From Pseudogulbenkiania subflava DSM 22618 (lineage in GTDB: Bacteria; Pseudomonadota; Gammaproteobacteria; Burkholderiales; Chromobacteriaceae): a stretch of 64,000 bases of DNA. The position numbers and the translations under genes are program-made. The stretch covers positions 1 through 64,000 of the forward strand of contig NZ_FXAG01000012.1 of assembly GCF_900177275.1 (NCBI RefSeq), read 5' to 3'. Below, in pieces: positions 35,428-44,405 of this stretch (within the stretch, counting starts at the first letter, position 1; each line of letters starts with the position of its first letter). The notes below the pieces were generated by a model. The model saw nothing but the letters and a program-made list of their open reading frames with translations. It did no database searches and was not told the origin of the DNA.

Positions 35428-35486
35428 GCCGGCCACGCCGGCGATTGGCTATCGATCAGCGCCCATCGGCGTTCATTGTTGGCCTA

Positions 35487-36467
35487 TCAACGGCTAACGG
35501 CCGGCGTCTCGTTGAGGCAGTTGCGGGGTTGCCGGTTGATGGCTTCCTGCAGCGCCTGGAGGCGCTGGTAATCGGTGGTCTGGATGCCCTTTTCCTTCAT
35601 CAGGCGGTGGATGTCCGGCCCCTCCCACACCTGGAAATCGCTCAGGCGCAGCATGATGTCGCCGATGCGCTGGCGCGCGTCCGGGGTGTCCTCGGCCGGG
35701 TGGATGGCGAACTGGTGCAAGCCGGGCGGCAGGTCGCGCACCGCGAAGTCGTAGCCGTCGTAACGCACTTCGAGGTTCTGCGGCCGGATTTCCGGGTTGT
35801 ACTGCATGATGTAGCTGTCGGCCACCACGTTGCCGCGCAGCTGCTCGCCACGGCTCAGCGGCAGTTGCTGCGCCACCGGATGCCACAGCAGCTGCAGCAC
35901 CACCGGGATGCCGGTGAGCTTGGGCAGCGACAGGTAGAGGTTGATGAAGTCGTTGCGGATGCGCCAAAACACCATGTGGGTGTCGAGGTGGGTGATGGTG
36001 AGGCCGGCATCGCGCGCCTTCTGGATCTGCGCCAGCAGTTCGCGCCGCACGTCGTCGATATCGGCGTGCGCCGCCAGTTCTTCGATGCTGCCCCACAGCC
36101 GGCCTTCCGGGTTGTACAGCGAGGGCACCTGCTCGCGCGGCAGCACCGCGCCCCAGCCGTAATCCTCCTGCCATTCGTCGGTCAGCGTCAGGTGCAGCCC
36201 GACCGCCTTGTGGCGCTGGCGCACCTCCGCCGCGGCCGCGGCAAAATGCGGCGCAGGCACCATCAGCGACAGATCCTGGATCTTGCCCTCGTCGAGCAGG
36301 CGGAACGCCGCGCGGTCGAGGTCGGGGTGCATGCCGACGTCGTCGGCGTTGACGATCGCCAGCTTGGCGTCGTCGGGATAACCGAGGCAACGCGTCAGCG
36401 GGGTGGCCGCGCAGTTGAGGGCAAAAGACGCCAGTACGGCGCCGAGCAGGGGGAGTTTGGGCAACAT
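35487..36467 (-). CDS. Exported ChbG/YdjC-family deacetylase
   Basis: A 326-residue protein with an N-terminal signal peptide (MLPKLPLLGAVLASFALNCAA), so probably periplasmic. Family members remove acetyl groups from carbohydrates such as chitooligosaccharides. Metal ligands are visible as the Asp pair in VNADDVGMHPDLD, the His in VGLHLTLTDEW and the second His in THLDTHMVFW. The start was chosen at the signal peptide, ignoring 31 upstream in-frame residues with no ribosome binding site. Substrate unknown. It is convergent with pqqD and probably unrelated to it. Confidence 0.8.
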   Translation of the reverse strand: MLPKLPLLGAVLASFALNCAATPLTRCLGYPDDAKLAIVNADDVGMHPDLDRAAFRLLDEGKIQDLSLMVPAPHFAAAAAEVRQRHKAVGLHLTLTDEWQEDYGWGAVLPREQVPSLYNPEGRLWGSIEELAAHADIDDVRRELLAQIQKARDAGLTITHLDTHMVFWRIRNDFINLYLSLPKLTGIPVVLQLLWHPVAQQLPLSRGEQLRGNVVADSYIMQYNPEIRPQNLEVRYDGYDFAVRDLPPGLHQFAIHPAEDTPDARQRIGDIMLRLSDFQVWEGPDIHRLMKEKGIQTTDYQRLQALQEAINRQPRNCLNETPAVSR

Positions 36468-36664
36468 GGACGAGCAATCAACGACAAACAGGCGGCTACT
36501 GTAACGGCTCGCGGTCATTACGGCGAGCCTTGTCGTGAACAGAACCGGCCTTGATGCCATGTTTGACCAGGCAGCTCAGAAATCATCCAGACGACATGCC
36601 CCATCCCCACTGGATGGCGTCACCCGCATCCGGCGGCGAGTGGCGCCGCCCGCGCCACTCCCGG

Positions 36665-37135
36665 TCATGGTTTGCCGGGATTATCGGCCGGGTTGACGTA
36701 GGTGATTCCCCACGGCCCCATGTCGTTCAACTGGATGACCGTTTCCTCCTTGGTCCAGGCGAAATGCTTGGTCTTGGGCGGCATGATGATGACGCTGCCC
36801 GGCCCCAAGGCCTTGGTCATCTGCGGATCCAGCTTGTCGCCGAGGCCGAAGTTGAACGTTCCGGACAGCACGGTCACCCGTTCCCCCCCGGGGTGCCAGT
36901 GCGCGGGAACCTTGTAGTCGGCCGGCAGCTTGATCCGCACCGTAATGGGGCCTTTCTTGTCCATCTTTCCTTCGATGACGGCCACCTTGGCACCGGCCGG
37001 CAGGGCGTTGGTATCCGCCCACTTGAGGTCGTCCGGTGTGACGATAAGGACACCGCCTGTCTCGGCGGCAGGGACAGCAGGTGCGATGACCGTACCGGCC
37101 ATCAGCAGGGAAAAAGCAAAAAGCGTGTTCTTCAT
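36665..37135 (-). CDS. Periplasmic cupin-domain protein
   Basis: A 156-residue protein with a signal peptide (MKNTLFAFSLLMAGTVIAPAVPA) and a single cupin barrel. The first metal motif is HWHPGGERVTVLSGTFNFGLG; the second is PPKTKHFAWTKEE. The metal ligands (two His, Glu, His) are present. Such exported cupins are small binding or dioxygenase-like proteins of unknown substrate. It precedes the next minus-strand gene with a gap of about 200 bases. Confidence 0.75.
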   Translation of the reverse strand: MKNTLFAFSLLMAGTVIAPAVPAAETGGVLIVTPDDLKWADTNALPAGAKVAVIEGKMDKKGPITVRIKLPADYKVPAHWHPGGERVTVLSGTFNFGLGDKLDPQMTKALGPGSVIIMPPKTKHFAWTKEETVIQLNDMGPWGITYVNPADNPGKP

Positions 37136-37246
37136 GACTGACTCCTGAATCAGTATCTAGGAAGGAGGGCCGGCGCACGAGGGAATCTATGGGGCGGATG
37201 GCGAAGCGGTACAAGACCGCTTGCCCTGCACCGGCTCGCTATGTGC

Positions 37247-37819
37247 TTACAGAGCGATGGCGGCCTGGACCTGGGCCGGGGCGGCCGGTGGTGGCGGAGC
37301 AACCGGAGTCAGCTGTGCCGGGGTGCCGGACGGCTGAGCCGCCGCCGGAGCGGGTGGTACAGGTGGTGCGGCGGCGGGTGCGGCTGGCTGGGCCGGCGCG
37401 GCAGCCGGTTCCGTAGCCGGGTCCGTGACCTTCTTCATCAGCGCGTCGGCGATGCTGCGTTCCTTCTCGGCCCGCGCCTGGAAGCTCTGCAGCGGCTTGA
37501 TTTCCCACTTGAGCTGCCCCCAGGCCGGCAGGTCGCGCAGCAGGCGATCGGCCTCGTCGTTGGATGCGGCATCGAGGATGAAGGCGAACGTTCGGTCGCC
37601 CACCGGCATGCCGCCGACGATCTTCCTGGCGGCCTCCAGCTTCATCAGCGCGTCGAAGGTCGGCAACAATTCTTGCTCCACCGCTTCCACCGCTTCCGAC
37701 GGCGTCGCGTCGTCCGGTGCGCCCGAGCCGATCACCAGGTATTGCGCGGCTCCAGCGGCCGGCCCCAGCGCCGCCAGCGTAACCGCCAGCAGCCACCGGG
37801 GCACCACCTTGTTATCCAT
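37247..37819 (-). CDS. Exported protein with Pro/Ala-rich tail
   Basis: A 190-residue protein with a signal peptide (MDNKVVPRWLLAVTLAALGPAAGAA). A folded part of about 100 residues follows (YLVIGSGAPDD ... FAFILDAASNDEADRLLRDLPAWG), whose strand-helix pattern resembles muconolactone isomerase-like barrels. From about residue 130 the chain is almost only proline, alanine and glutamine, a disordered linker. No function can be assigned; the ferredoxin-like fold is a guess from pattern. Confidence 0.6.
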   Translation of the reverse strand: MDNKVVPRWLLAVTLAALGPAAGAAQYLVIGSGAPDDATPSEAVEAVEQELLPTFDALMKLEAARKIVGGMPVGDRTFAFILDAASNDEADRLLRDLPAWGQLKWEIKPLQSFQARAEKERSIADALMKKVTDPATEPAAAPAQPAAPAAAPPVPPAPAAAQPSGTPAQLTPVAPPPPAAPAQVQAAIAL

Positions 37820-38177
37820 ACATGTCCTCCCACTGCCTGATTGCTAGCGGGTCGGTCAAGGTCGCCAGGCAGTACGACGTTGGCCGAAGCCAGGACGCCA
37901 GACAGCGGCAATGGGCGGGGAACCCTGCAAGCGGCGCGCACGCAAATGGGTTCGAGGGAGCAATCGCGGAGCTGGTCAACGGGGTCGATACGGCATGAAC
38001 ACCCGGTCCATACCATGCAGTATGGCTAACAAATCCAAAAAGAACAGCTTTAAAAACAGGGGAATTTCCGGCCCATAAACGGCCGCTGCGCGGTTTTTCC
38101 GCTTTTGGACGCCGGAGCAGCTCGACAGGACAAAAACGCCGTGGCGGGCCTCTACGGCGCCGCCACGGTGGTCTGGC
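37820..38177. other. Intergenic stretch with a palindrome and a tiny open frame
   Basis: The first part is GC-rich with nothing recognisable. At 37995-38078 a + strand ATG frame encodes 27 residues, rich in Lys/Asn and ending KNRGISGP. It overlaps an inverted repeat CCATAC-CATGCA-GTATGG at 38008-38025 in an AT-richer patch, which could be an operator or a start region. I see no ribosome binding site, so this is not called as a gene. The epimerase terminator occupies 38132-38168. Confidence 0.4.
38132..38168 (-). terminator. Terminator of the epimerase gene
   Basis: On the minus strand, CCGTGGCGG pairs with CCGCCACGG around an 11-base loop and runs into five T residues, ten bases after the epimerase stop. 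Confidence 0.75.
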
Positions 38178-39155
38178 TCACACGCCGTGGTAGCCGCGGT
38201 ACCAGGCGACGAAGCGCTGCATGCCGTCGGCCAGCGGCGTGTCGGGCGAGAAGCCGACCGCGGCGCGCAGCCTGGCGGTGTCGGCGTAGGTCACCGGCAC
38301 GTCGCCGTCCTGCATCGGGTAGTAGTCCTTCACCGCCTCGCGCCCGCAGGCGGCTTCGGTGGCGCGGATGAACTCCATCAATTCGACCGGGTTGTGGTTG
38401 CCGATGTTGAACAGCTGGTACGGCGGCTGGCCGTCCCCCCCCTGCGGCACGTGCTCCATCACGCGCAGCACGCCTTCGACGATGTCGTCGATGTAGGTGA
38501 AGTCGCGCTGCATCTTGCCGTGGTTGAACACCTTGATGGTCTCGCCCTTGAGGATGGCCTCGGTGAACAGCCACGGCGCCATGTCGGGGCGACCCCACGG
38601 GCCGTACACGGTGAAGAAGCGCAGCCCGGTGACGGGTAAGGCGTAGAGGTGGGCGTAGCTGTGCGCCATCACCTCGTTGGCCTTCTTGGTGGCGGCGTAG
38701 AAGCTCACCGGGGCGTCGACGCGGTCGTCTTCCGAGAACGGCACCTTGGCGTTCTGGCCGTAGACGCTGCTGGAGCTGGCATACACCAGGTGCTTGACCG
38801 GGTGGCGGCGGCAGGCTTCCAGCATGTTGGTGAAGCCGGTGAGGTTGCTCTGGGCGTAGGCGTGCGGGTTCTGGATGCTGTAGCGCACGCCGGCCTGGGC
38901 GGCGAGGTGGATCACGTAGTCGACGCGTTCGGCGGCGAACAGCGCCTCCAGCGCCTCCCAGTCGGCGATGTCGAGCCGGTGGAAGGCGAAACCCGGCCGG
39001 CTCTGCAGCGTGGCGAGCCGGGCGTGCTTGAGCTCGACGGCGTAGTAGTCGTTGAGGTTATCCACAGCCACGACGTCGACCCCGCCCTTGTCCAGCAGTT
39101 TTTCGCACACGGCGCGACCGATGAAACCGGCGGCGCCGGTGACCAATACTTTCAT
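38178..39155 (-). CDS. UDP-glucuronate 4-epimerase-type NAD-dependent epimerase
   Basis: A 325-residue extended-SDR enzyme. The NAD site is VTGAAGFIGRAVCEKL at about 4-19, YASSSSVYG carries the catalytic Ser region, and the YAATK motif supplies Tyr and Lys. Conserved blocks GLRFFTVYGPWGRPDMA and FTYIDDIVEGVLRV are those of UDP-glucuronate/galacturonate epimerases, which make sugar precursors for LPS or capsule. It overlaps the upstream glycosyltransferase by four bases, so both form one operon. A perfect DnaA box lies within it near 39058. Confidence 0.88.
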   Translation of the reverse strand: MKVLVTGAAGFIGRAVCEKLLDKGGVDVVAVDNLNDYYAVELKHARLATLQSRPGFAFHRLDIADWEALEALFAAERVDYVIHLAAQAGVRYSIQNPHAYAQSNLTGFTNMLEACRRHPVKHLVYASSSSVYGQNAKVPFSEDDRVDAPVSFYAATKKANEVMAHSYAHLYALPVTGLRFFTVYGPWGRPDMAPWLFTEAILKGETIKVFNHGKMQRDFTYIDDIVEGVLRVMEHVPQGGDGQPPYQLFNIGNHNPVELMEFIRATEAACGREAVKDYYPMQDGDVPVTYADTARLRAAVGFSPDTPLADGMQRFVAWYRGYHGV

Positions 39156-39910
39156 TGCTTGCTCTCCAGACGATGAAGCTCGATCAGCTTCGCGTATTTG
39201 ATGTAGCTGTTGAAGCAGCCGATGCTGATGTGCACCAGGCCCGGCACGCCATCGCGAAAGCCCTGGCGCAGCAGGTAGAACTTGAAGAAGCGCAACAGCG
39301 GGCTGAACACCAGCTTCGGCCAACCCACGCGCTTGCCGCGTGCGAACAGCGCTTGCGCCTGCAGATCGGTGTAACGGTTCTGCTTGGTCAGGTAGAGCGC
39401 GATGTCCTCGCCCGATTCGTGCATCAGGTCGCCCTTGAGGTTTTCCACAGGCCCGTCGGCGATGACGTACTCGTGCACTGCGTGATCGGACCAGCGCGCC
39501 CGGCGCCGGTCGAACAGCCGCAGGCTCAGGTCCGGGTAGCCCTCGCCGTGACGCAGGAAACGGCCCATGAATTTGTTGCTACGTGGAAAACGGTAGGCCG
39601 ACGCTTGTGGATTGTCCGGCAATGCCTTGATTTCACTGGCCAAACCGGGTGAAAGCCATTCGTCGGCATCGAGGCACAGCACCCAGTCGTGGCGTGCCTG
39701 CTGCACCGCTAACTGCTTCTGCGGACCGAATCCCAGCCAATCCTGGTGGATAACTTTGGCGTTATAGCTTTTGGCAATGGTGACGGTGTCGTCACTGCTG
39801 CCGGAATCCACCACCACGATCTCGTCGGCAAAACGGCAGCTCTCCAGGCAAGTTGCGATCTGTCGTGCCGCATTCTTGGTGATCAATACGACGCTCAGTG
39901 CTGAGCTCAT
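39152..39910 (-). CDS. waaE: Family 2 glycosyltransferase, WaaE/KdtX type
   Basis: A 252-residue cytosolic glycosyltransferase. LSVVLITKNAARQIATCLES is the GT-A start, VVVDSGSSDDTV the nucleotide loop, and LCLDADEWL the DxD metal motif. RFPRSNKFMGRFLRHGEGYPDLSLRLFDR fits the WaaE/KdtX beta-glucosyltransferase branch, which adds glucose to heptose of the LPS inner core. Its neighbours support LPS work: the epimerase downstream and waaC-waaA on the other side of the DnaA-box cluster. Its upstream region is that cluster. Confidence 0.85.
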   Translation of the reverse strand: MSSALSVVLITKNAARQIATCLESCRFADEIVVVDSGSSDDTVTIAKSYNAKVIHQDWLGFGPQKQLAVQQARHDWVLCLDADEWLSPGLASEIKALPDNPQASAYRFPRSNKFMGRFLRHGEGYPDLSLRLFDRRRARWSDHAVHEYVIADGPVENLKGDLMHESGEDIALYLTKQNRYTDLQAQALFARGKRVGWPKLVFSPLLRFFKFYLLRQGFRDGVPGLVHISIGCFNSYIKYAKLIELHRLESKQ

Positions 39911-40398
39911 GTTTTCTTATTAGCCCTTTTATATAAAAACCGAAGAAACTGGTAGAAGTCGCCCTTCTTCTGTGGACAAGTGCCTTTCCCGCTTATAAAT
40001 CAGTGTGTTGCTTTGTCGGAAAGGCTGTTGCCAACCCCCTTGCCAGCGCCTTCATCAGTTGTGGATAAATAATGCGCGGCCTGTCCCGAGCGGTTTACCC
40101 ACAGCTTGTCGGCAGCTTGTGTGTGCCGTGTGGTGGACAGCGTGTTCTGAGCGCCATCGGTTTTTTCATTGACGCCCTTATATAAAATGAAACAACAGAT
40201 GAAGGGGCCTTCCGTTTGTGGATAAGCCGAAAAACGACGTGTTAACTCAGTTACTTGCCCTGTTGATGAGCATGGGATTGTTTCCGCTGGTAGCTCACGG
40301 ACAGATTGTGGATAAATCCGCCAGGACTTGTCCACAGCCTGTTATCCACAGCTCGTGCCGGTGGATTTTACTTGGTTAACCACAGGGGCGCTCGTACA
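39911..40398. other. oriC: Candidate chromosomal replication origin (DnaA-box cluster)
   Basis: This non-coding stretch holds perfect DnaA boxes (TTATCCACA) at 40060-40068, 40217-40225, 40307-40315 and 40342-40350. Further perfect copies lie just outside at 39058-39066 and 40451-40459. One-mismatch boxes occur at 39971, 40095, 40328 and 40376. Two AT-rich tracts with TATATAAAA (near 39930 and 40180) could be the unwinding element. The interval encodes no gene; the short minus-strand frame there is spurious. Divergent genes flank it. Four parS sites lie within 31 kb. Confidence 0.6.
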
Positions 40399-41370
40399 AT
40401 GCCGCCCATGATGAATGTGCTGATCGTGCGCACCTCGTCGATGGGCGACCTTATCCACACCTGGCCTGCCGTGACCGACTTGCTCGCGCATTACCCCAAC
40501 CTGCGTCTGGCCTGGCTGGCCGAAGAAAACTTCGCCGACATCGCCGCGCTGCACCCCGGGGTACGCGCGGTGATTCCGATCGCCTGGCGGCGCTGGCGCA
40601 AATCCCTGCTGTCCCCTTCCACCTGGGCCGAAATGCGCGTGTTTCGCGAACAGTTGCGGGCGCGTCACTGGGATCTGGTGCTGGATGCGCAGGGCCTGGT
40701 CAAGAGCGCGCTGCCCGCCAAGCTGGCGCGCGCGCCGCTCGCCGGCTACGGCTGGTCGAGCATCCGCGAGCCACTGGCCAGTCTGTTCTACGACAAGAAG
40801 CACCGTGTCAGCCGCCAGCTTTCCGCGATCGAGCGCAACCGTCGGCTGTTCGGCCTGGCCTTCGGCTATGAGCCGGAAGGCGTGCCGGATTTCGGCGTCC
40901 ACGCCGGCCCCCGGGCGGGCTGGCTGCTGCCCGGCGACTACGCCGTGTTGCTGCACGCCACCAGCCGGGCTTCCAAGGAATGGCAGGAGGAGCGCTGGGT
41001 GCAGCTGGCCGACACGCTGGCGCGGCAGGACGGCATGGTGGCGGTGTTGCCGTGGGGCTCGGCCAAGGAGAAGGAACGTGCCGAACGGCTGGCCGGCAAG
41101 ATGCACGCCGCGGTGGTGGCGCCCAAGCTGACGCTGAAACAGGCCTCCGGCCTGCTCGGCCATGCCGCGGCAGTGGTCGGCGTCGATACCGGGTTGACCC
41201 ACATGGCCAACGCGCTGAGCGTGCCGCTGGTGGCCATCTATACCGATACCGATCCGGCCAGGACCGGCGTGGTGGAAGGCCCGCGCGCCGTGAATCTGGG
41301 CAACGCCGGGCAGTGCCCGGCGGTGGACGAGGTGCTGGCGGCGCTGGCGCGGGTGCGGAGCGCGGCGTGA
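40399..41370 (+). CDS. waaC: LPS heptosyltransferase I
   Basis: WaaC adds the first heptose to Kdo2-lipid A in the cytoplasm. The 323 residues carry the GT-B start VLIVRTSSMGDLIHTWPAV and, near the C-terminus, VGVDTGLTHMANALSVPLVAIYTDTDP, the ADP-heptose binding segment. AGGGG lies about ten bases before the ATG at 40399; the ATGs at 40408 and 40411 are plausible alternatives, the last giving the most usual N-terminus. It overlaps waaA by four bases. A DnaA box lies in its first codons at 40451. Confidence 0.9.
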   Translation: MPPMMNVLIVRTSSMGDLIHTWPAVTDLLAHYPNLRLAWLAEENFADIAALHPGVRAVIPIAWRRWRKSLLSPSTWAEMRVFREQLRARHWDLVLDAQGLVKSALPAKLARAPLAGYGWSSIREPLASLFYDKKHRVSRQLSAIERNRRLFGLAFGYEPEGVPDFGVHAGPRAGWLLPGDYAVLLHATSRASKEWQEERWVQLADTLARQDGMVAVLPWGSAKEKERAERLAGKMHAAVVAPKLTLKQASGLLGHAAAVVGVDTGLTHMANALSVPLVAIYTDTDPARTGVVEGPRAVNLGNAGQCPAVDEVLAALARVRSAA

Positions 41371-42629
41371 TCTGGCGCACCCTGTACAGCGGGCTGTGGA
41401 CGCTGGCCACGCCGCTGATCCGCCGTTACCTGAGAAAGCGTGCGAAGAAGGCGCCGGCCTACCTTGAGCACTGGGACGAACGCTTCGGCCAACGTGTCGC
41501 CCCCGCTGCGACCGGGGCGATCTGGGTGCACGCGGTGTCGGTGGGCGAGACGCGTGCCGCGCTGCCGCTGGTGGCGGCCTTGCGCCGGCGCTGGCCCGAC
41601 GCGCCGCTGCTCGTCACCCAGATGACGCCGACCGGCCGCGCCACCGCCGAGGCGCTCTACCCGGACGCCGAAGTACGTTACCTGCCCTACGACTATCCGC
41701 GCGCCGTGCGCGCCTTTTTCCAGGCCTACCGCCCGCGCTTCGGCGTGCTGATGGAAACCGAGCTGTGGCCCAACCTGATCCACGCCGCGCACGAACAGGA
41801 CGTGCCCTTGTTCCTGGCTAATGCACGCTTGTCAGAAAAATCGCTCAAAGGCTATCGCAAGGTGGCCCGGCTGATGGCGCCGGCATTGCGCCGATTCCGC
41901 GCCATTGCCGTCCAGACAGCCGACGATGCCGGCCGTTTGCAGCAGTTGGGCGCCGTTGATGTCGCCGTATGCGGCAACACCAAGTACGATTTCACCCCGC
42001 CCGAGGCGGCGCTGGCGCTGGGCTCGACGTTCCGCCAGCGCATCGGCACGCGCCCGGTGCTGGTGTGCGCCAGCACGCGCGACGGCGAGGAAGCGCTGAT
42101 CCTGGACGCCTGGCGCGCCGCCGGCCGCGCCGTGGCGGATGCCCTGCTGGTGATTGTGCCGCGCCATCCGGAACGCTTCGCCAGCGTGGCGCAGTTGGCC
42201 GAAGTCGCGGGCTTCACGGTGCAGCGCCGCAGCGACGACGCCGCGTTGCGCGACACCACCCAGGTCTGGATCGGCGACAGCATGGGCGAGCTGTTCGGCT
42301 ATTACGCCGCCGCCGACCTCGCCTTTGTCGGTGGCAGCCTGCTCCCCTTGGGCGGGCAGAACCTGATCGAGCCGGCCAGCGTCGGCGTGCCGGTGCTGTT
42401 CGGGCCGTCGATGTTCAACTTCGCCGACGCCAGCGCCAAGGCGCTAGCGGCCGGCGCCGCACTGCAGGTGGCCGACGCCGCCGCGCTGGTGCAGCAGGCG
42501 CTGGCGCTGCTGAGCGACCCCGCCCGCCGTCAGGCCATGCGCCAGGCGGCGCTGGGTTTCACCGCCGCTCATCGCGGCGCCAGCGAGCGCATCGTCGACC
42601 TGATCGCGCACGGGCTGGAGCGCCGCTGA
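41367..42629 (+). CDS. waaA: Kdo transferase
   Basis: WaaA (KdtA) transfers Kdo from CMP-Kdo to lipid IVA. The 420 residues start with a membrane anchor (VIWRTLYSGLWTLATPLIRRYL), then IWVHAVSVGETRAALPLVAALR with the catalytic Glu region, and LMETELWPNLIHAA. FVGGSLLPLGGQNLIEPASVGVPVLFGP binds CMP-Kdo. The GTG start overlaps the waaC stop (GTGA), so the two are translationally coupled. A terminator and parS site 3 follow. Confidence 0.93.
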   Translation: MIWRTLYSGLWTLATPLIRRYLRKRAKKAPAYLEHWDERFGQRVAPAATGAIWVHAVSVGETRAALPLVAALRRRWPDAPLLVTQMTPTGRATAEALYPDAEVRYLPYDYPRAVRAFFQAYRPRFGVLMETELWPNLIHAAHEQDVPLFLANARLSEKSLKGYRKVARLMAPALRRFRAIAVQTADDAGRLQQLGAVDVAVCGNTKYDFTPPEAALALGSTFRQRIGTRPVLVCASTRDGEEALILDAWRAAGRAVADALLVIVPRHPERFASVAQLAEVAGFTVQRRSDDAALRDTTQVWIGDSMGELFGYYAAADLAFVGGSLLPLGGQNLIEPASVGVPVLFGPSMFNFADASAKALAAGAALQVADAAALVQQALALLSDPARRQAMRQAALGFTAAHRGASERIVDLIAHGLERR

Positions 42630-42781
42630 GTTTCCCTTCCCTCGGGTTTGGCAGCGGCGCCGCCTCCCTCCTTGTTATTCTTTTCCTGACATCCAAACTG
42701 AATTTCTATCGGTTCTGGGAATGCAACGGCACGACTAGCGTTGCTCGCATCGGGATATCGCCATCCCGGTGTCGCGCCATG

Positions 42782-42812
42782 AAAAAAGGCGGGAGAGGGT
42801 CTCCCGCCTTTT
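42782..42812. terminator. Bidirectional terminator between waaA and thiE
   Basis: AAAAGGCGGGAG pairs with CTCCCGCCTTTT around a short loop, giving T-runs on both strands. It ends both convergent transcripts. Confidence 0.85.
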
Positions 42813-42828
42813 GGCGTTGTGGTCTTCT

Positions 42829-42844
42829 GGTTTCACGTGAAACC
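42829..42844. promoter_or_regulatory. parS site 3
   Basis: GGTTTCACGTGAAACC sits in the waaA-thiE gap, inside an 18-bp perfect palindrome (42828-42845). The 14-base core GTTTCACGTGAAAC is shared by all four sites in the window; the outer bases differ from the full consensus. Confidence 0.75.
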
Positions 42845-42861
42845 AGCGACGGCGATCCGGT

Positions 42862-43479
42862 TCAGCGCCGGAACGCTGCTGCCAGCTGTTCGGCGGTTTG
42901 GGCCGGGTCGGCGGCGTCGAACAGCGCGCCGATCACCGCCAGCATGTCGGCGCCGGCGGTGACCACCTCTCCGGCATTGGCCGGGGTGATGCCGCCGATC
43001 GCCGCACTCGGCACGCCGAGCCGCTTGGCTTGGCCGAACAGCTCGAGCGGCGCGCGCACTGCGTTCGGCTTGGTGCCGGATGGAAACACCGCGCCGAAGG
43101 CGACGTAGCTGGCGCCCGCCGCCACCGCTGCCTCGGCCAGCCGGAGGTCGTCGTAGCACGAGGCGCCGATGATGGCGTCCGCTCCCAGCCGCGCCCGCGC
43201 CGCGGCGATGGCGGCGTCGTCGCGGCCCAGGTGCACGCCGTCGGCGCCGACCGATAAGGCCAACTCGACGTCGTCGTTGACGATGAAGGTGACGCCGTGG
43301 CTGTGGCACAGGCTCGCCAGCAGGTTGGCCTGCCACAGCCGCCGCACCGGGTCCTGACTCTTGTTGCGGTACTGCAGCAGGCGCACGCCGTGCGGCAGCA
43401 CGTCGCTCACCAGCTCGATCAGGCGCTCGCTGTCGTCGGTGTCCGGGGTGATGGCGTACAGTCCCTCAAGCGTGGCCAA
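42862..43479 (-). CDS. thiE: Thiamine phosphate synthase
   Basis: ThiE joins HMP-PP and thiazole phosphate to thiamine phosphate. The 205 residues form a TIM barrel: LYAITPD at the start, LLQYRNKSQDP, FIVNDDVELALSVGADGVHLGRDD, and the phosphate loop AIGGITPANAGEVV. It uses a TTG start with AAGGAG nine bases upstream. The first 14 bases overlap the end of thiD, so the two form a thiD-thiE unit. Confidence 0.93.
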   Translation of the reverse strand: MATLEGLYAITPDTDDSERLIELVSDVLPHGVRLLQYRNKSQDPVRRLWQANLLASLCHSHGVTFIVNDDVELALSVGADGVHLGRDDAAIAAARARLGADAIIGASCYDDLRLAEAAVAAGASYVAFGAVFPSGTKPNAVRAPLELFGQAKRLGVPSAAIGGITPANAGEVVTAGADMLAVIGALFDAADPAQTAEQLAAAFRR

Positions 43480-44341
43480 CGTCGTCTCCTTCGCCGTCCT
43501 GTTCCGTCTCGTCGCCTTCGTCCTCGGCCACTTCGCGCGCCCAGAACAGCCGGTCCGGAATGTACTGGCCCATGCCGGGGCGGTAGGCGTTGAGCAGGGT
43601 CTGGTAGGTGTACTCCTGGGCGTCGGTGATGGCGTCTTCCACCGCCGAGCCGGCCGCCAGCATGCCGGCGATGGCCGAGGCCAGGGTGCAGCCGGAGCCG
43701 TGGTAGCGCTCGGGCAGGCGCTCCCAGTGGTGCTGGCGCACCTTGAGGTCCTGGTTGTAGTGGGCGTTGATCACCTCGCGCGTGTTCTCGTGGGTGCCGG
43801 TGATCAGCACGTGCTCGCAGCCCAGCGCCAAGAGGCGCTTGGCGCAGTCGTCGAGCGTCAGGCTGTCTTCCTCGTCCGGGTCGTTGGCGGCGAGCCGGCG
43901 CGCCTCGATGCTGTTCGGGGTGAGCACGCTGACCTGCGGCAGCAGCATGTCGCGCAGCGCGGCGATCAGGTCGTCGTCGGCGAGGTCGTCGCCGCCGTCG
44001 CTGGCCAGCACCGGGTCGTACACCAGCGGGATGTCCGGGTAGTCGGCCATCAGCTGGGCGATCACCGCCACGTTTTCGACACTGCCGATCATGCCGATCT
44101 TGAACGCGGCCACCGGGATGTCCTCCAACAGGCAGCGCGCCTGATCGTTGACCCAGTCGGCTTCCATGACCAGGAAGTCGCTGACCCCGGCGGTGTCCTG
44201 CACGGTGATGGCGGTGATGACCGACAGGGGGTGGCAACCGAGGCTCGCCAGCGTCAGAATGTCGGCCTGGATGCCGGCGCCCCCGGAGGGGTCGGAGCCG
44301 GCCAGCGTCAATACGGCGGGCAGAGGGGATGGAGTGGTCAA
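43466..44341 (-). CDS. thiD: Hydroxymethylpyrimidine/phosphomethylpyrimidine kinase
   Basis: ThiD phosphorylates HMP twice to HMP-PP. The 291 residues have the ribokinase-like start LTLAGSDPSGGAGIQADILT, VYDPVLASDGGDDL, and the anion-hole motif YHGSGCTLASAIAG near 215. An acidic C-terminal tail (EDEGDETEQDGEGDD) is unusual for the family. It begins with TTG, preceded by GAGG. No TPP riboswitch lies upstream, unlike thiC. It is divergent from the rubredoxin gene. Confidence 0.93.
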   Translation of the reverse strand: MTTPSPLPAVLTLAGSDPSGGAGIQADILTLASLGCHPLSVITAITVQDTAGVSDFLVMEADWVNDQARCLLEDIPVAAFKIGMIGSVENVAVIAQLMADYPDIPLVYDPVLASDGGDDLADDDLIAALRDMLLPQVSVLTPNSIEARRLAANDPDEEDSLTLDDCAKRLLALGCEHVLITGTHENTREVINAHYNQDLKVRQHHWERLPERYHGSGCTLASAIAGMLAAGSAVEDAITDAQEYTYQTLLNAYRPGMGQYIPDRLFWAREVAEDEGDETEQDGEGDDVGHA

Positions 44342-44405
44342 AGCTTAGCCTCTTTGTCGGTCAGGATTTAGAATTGGTATTTTAACCGAGCAGGGGCCAA
44401 AGGCG

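Noticed and set aside
40000-40335. 111-residue minus-strand frame in the DnaA-box region
   Set aside because: No ribosome binding site, odd composition, and the sequence is explained by repeated DnaA boxes.
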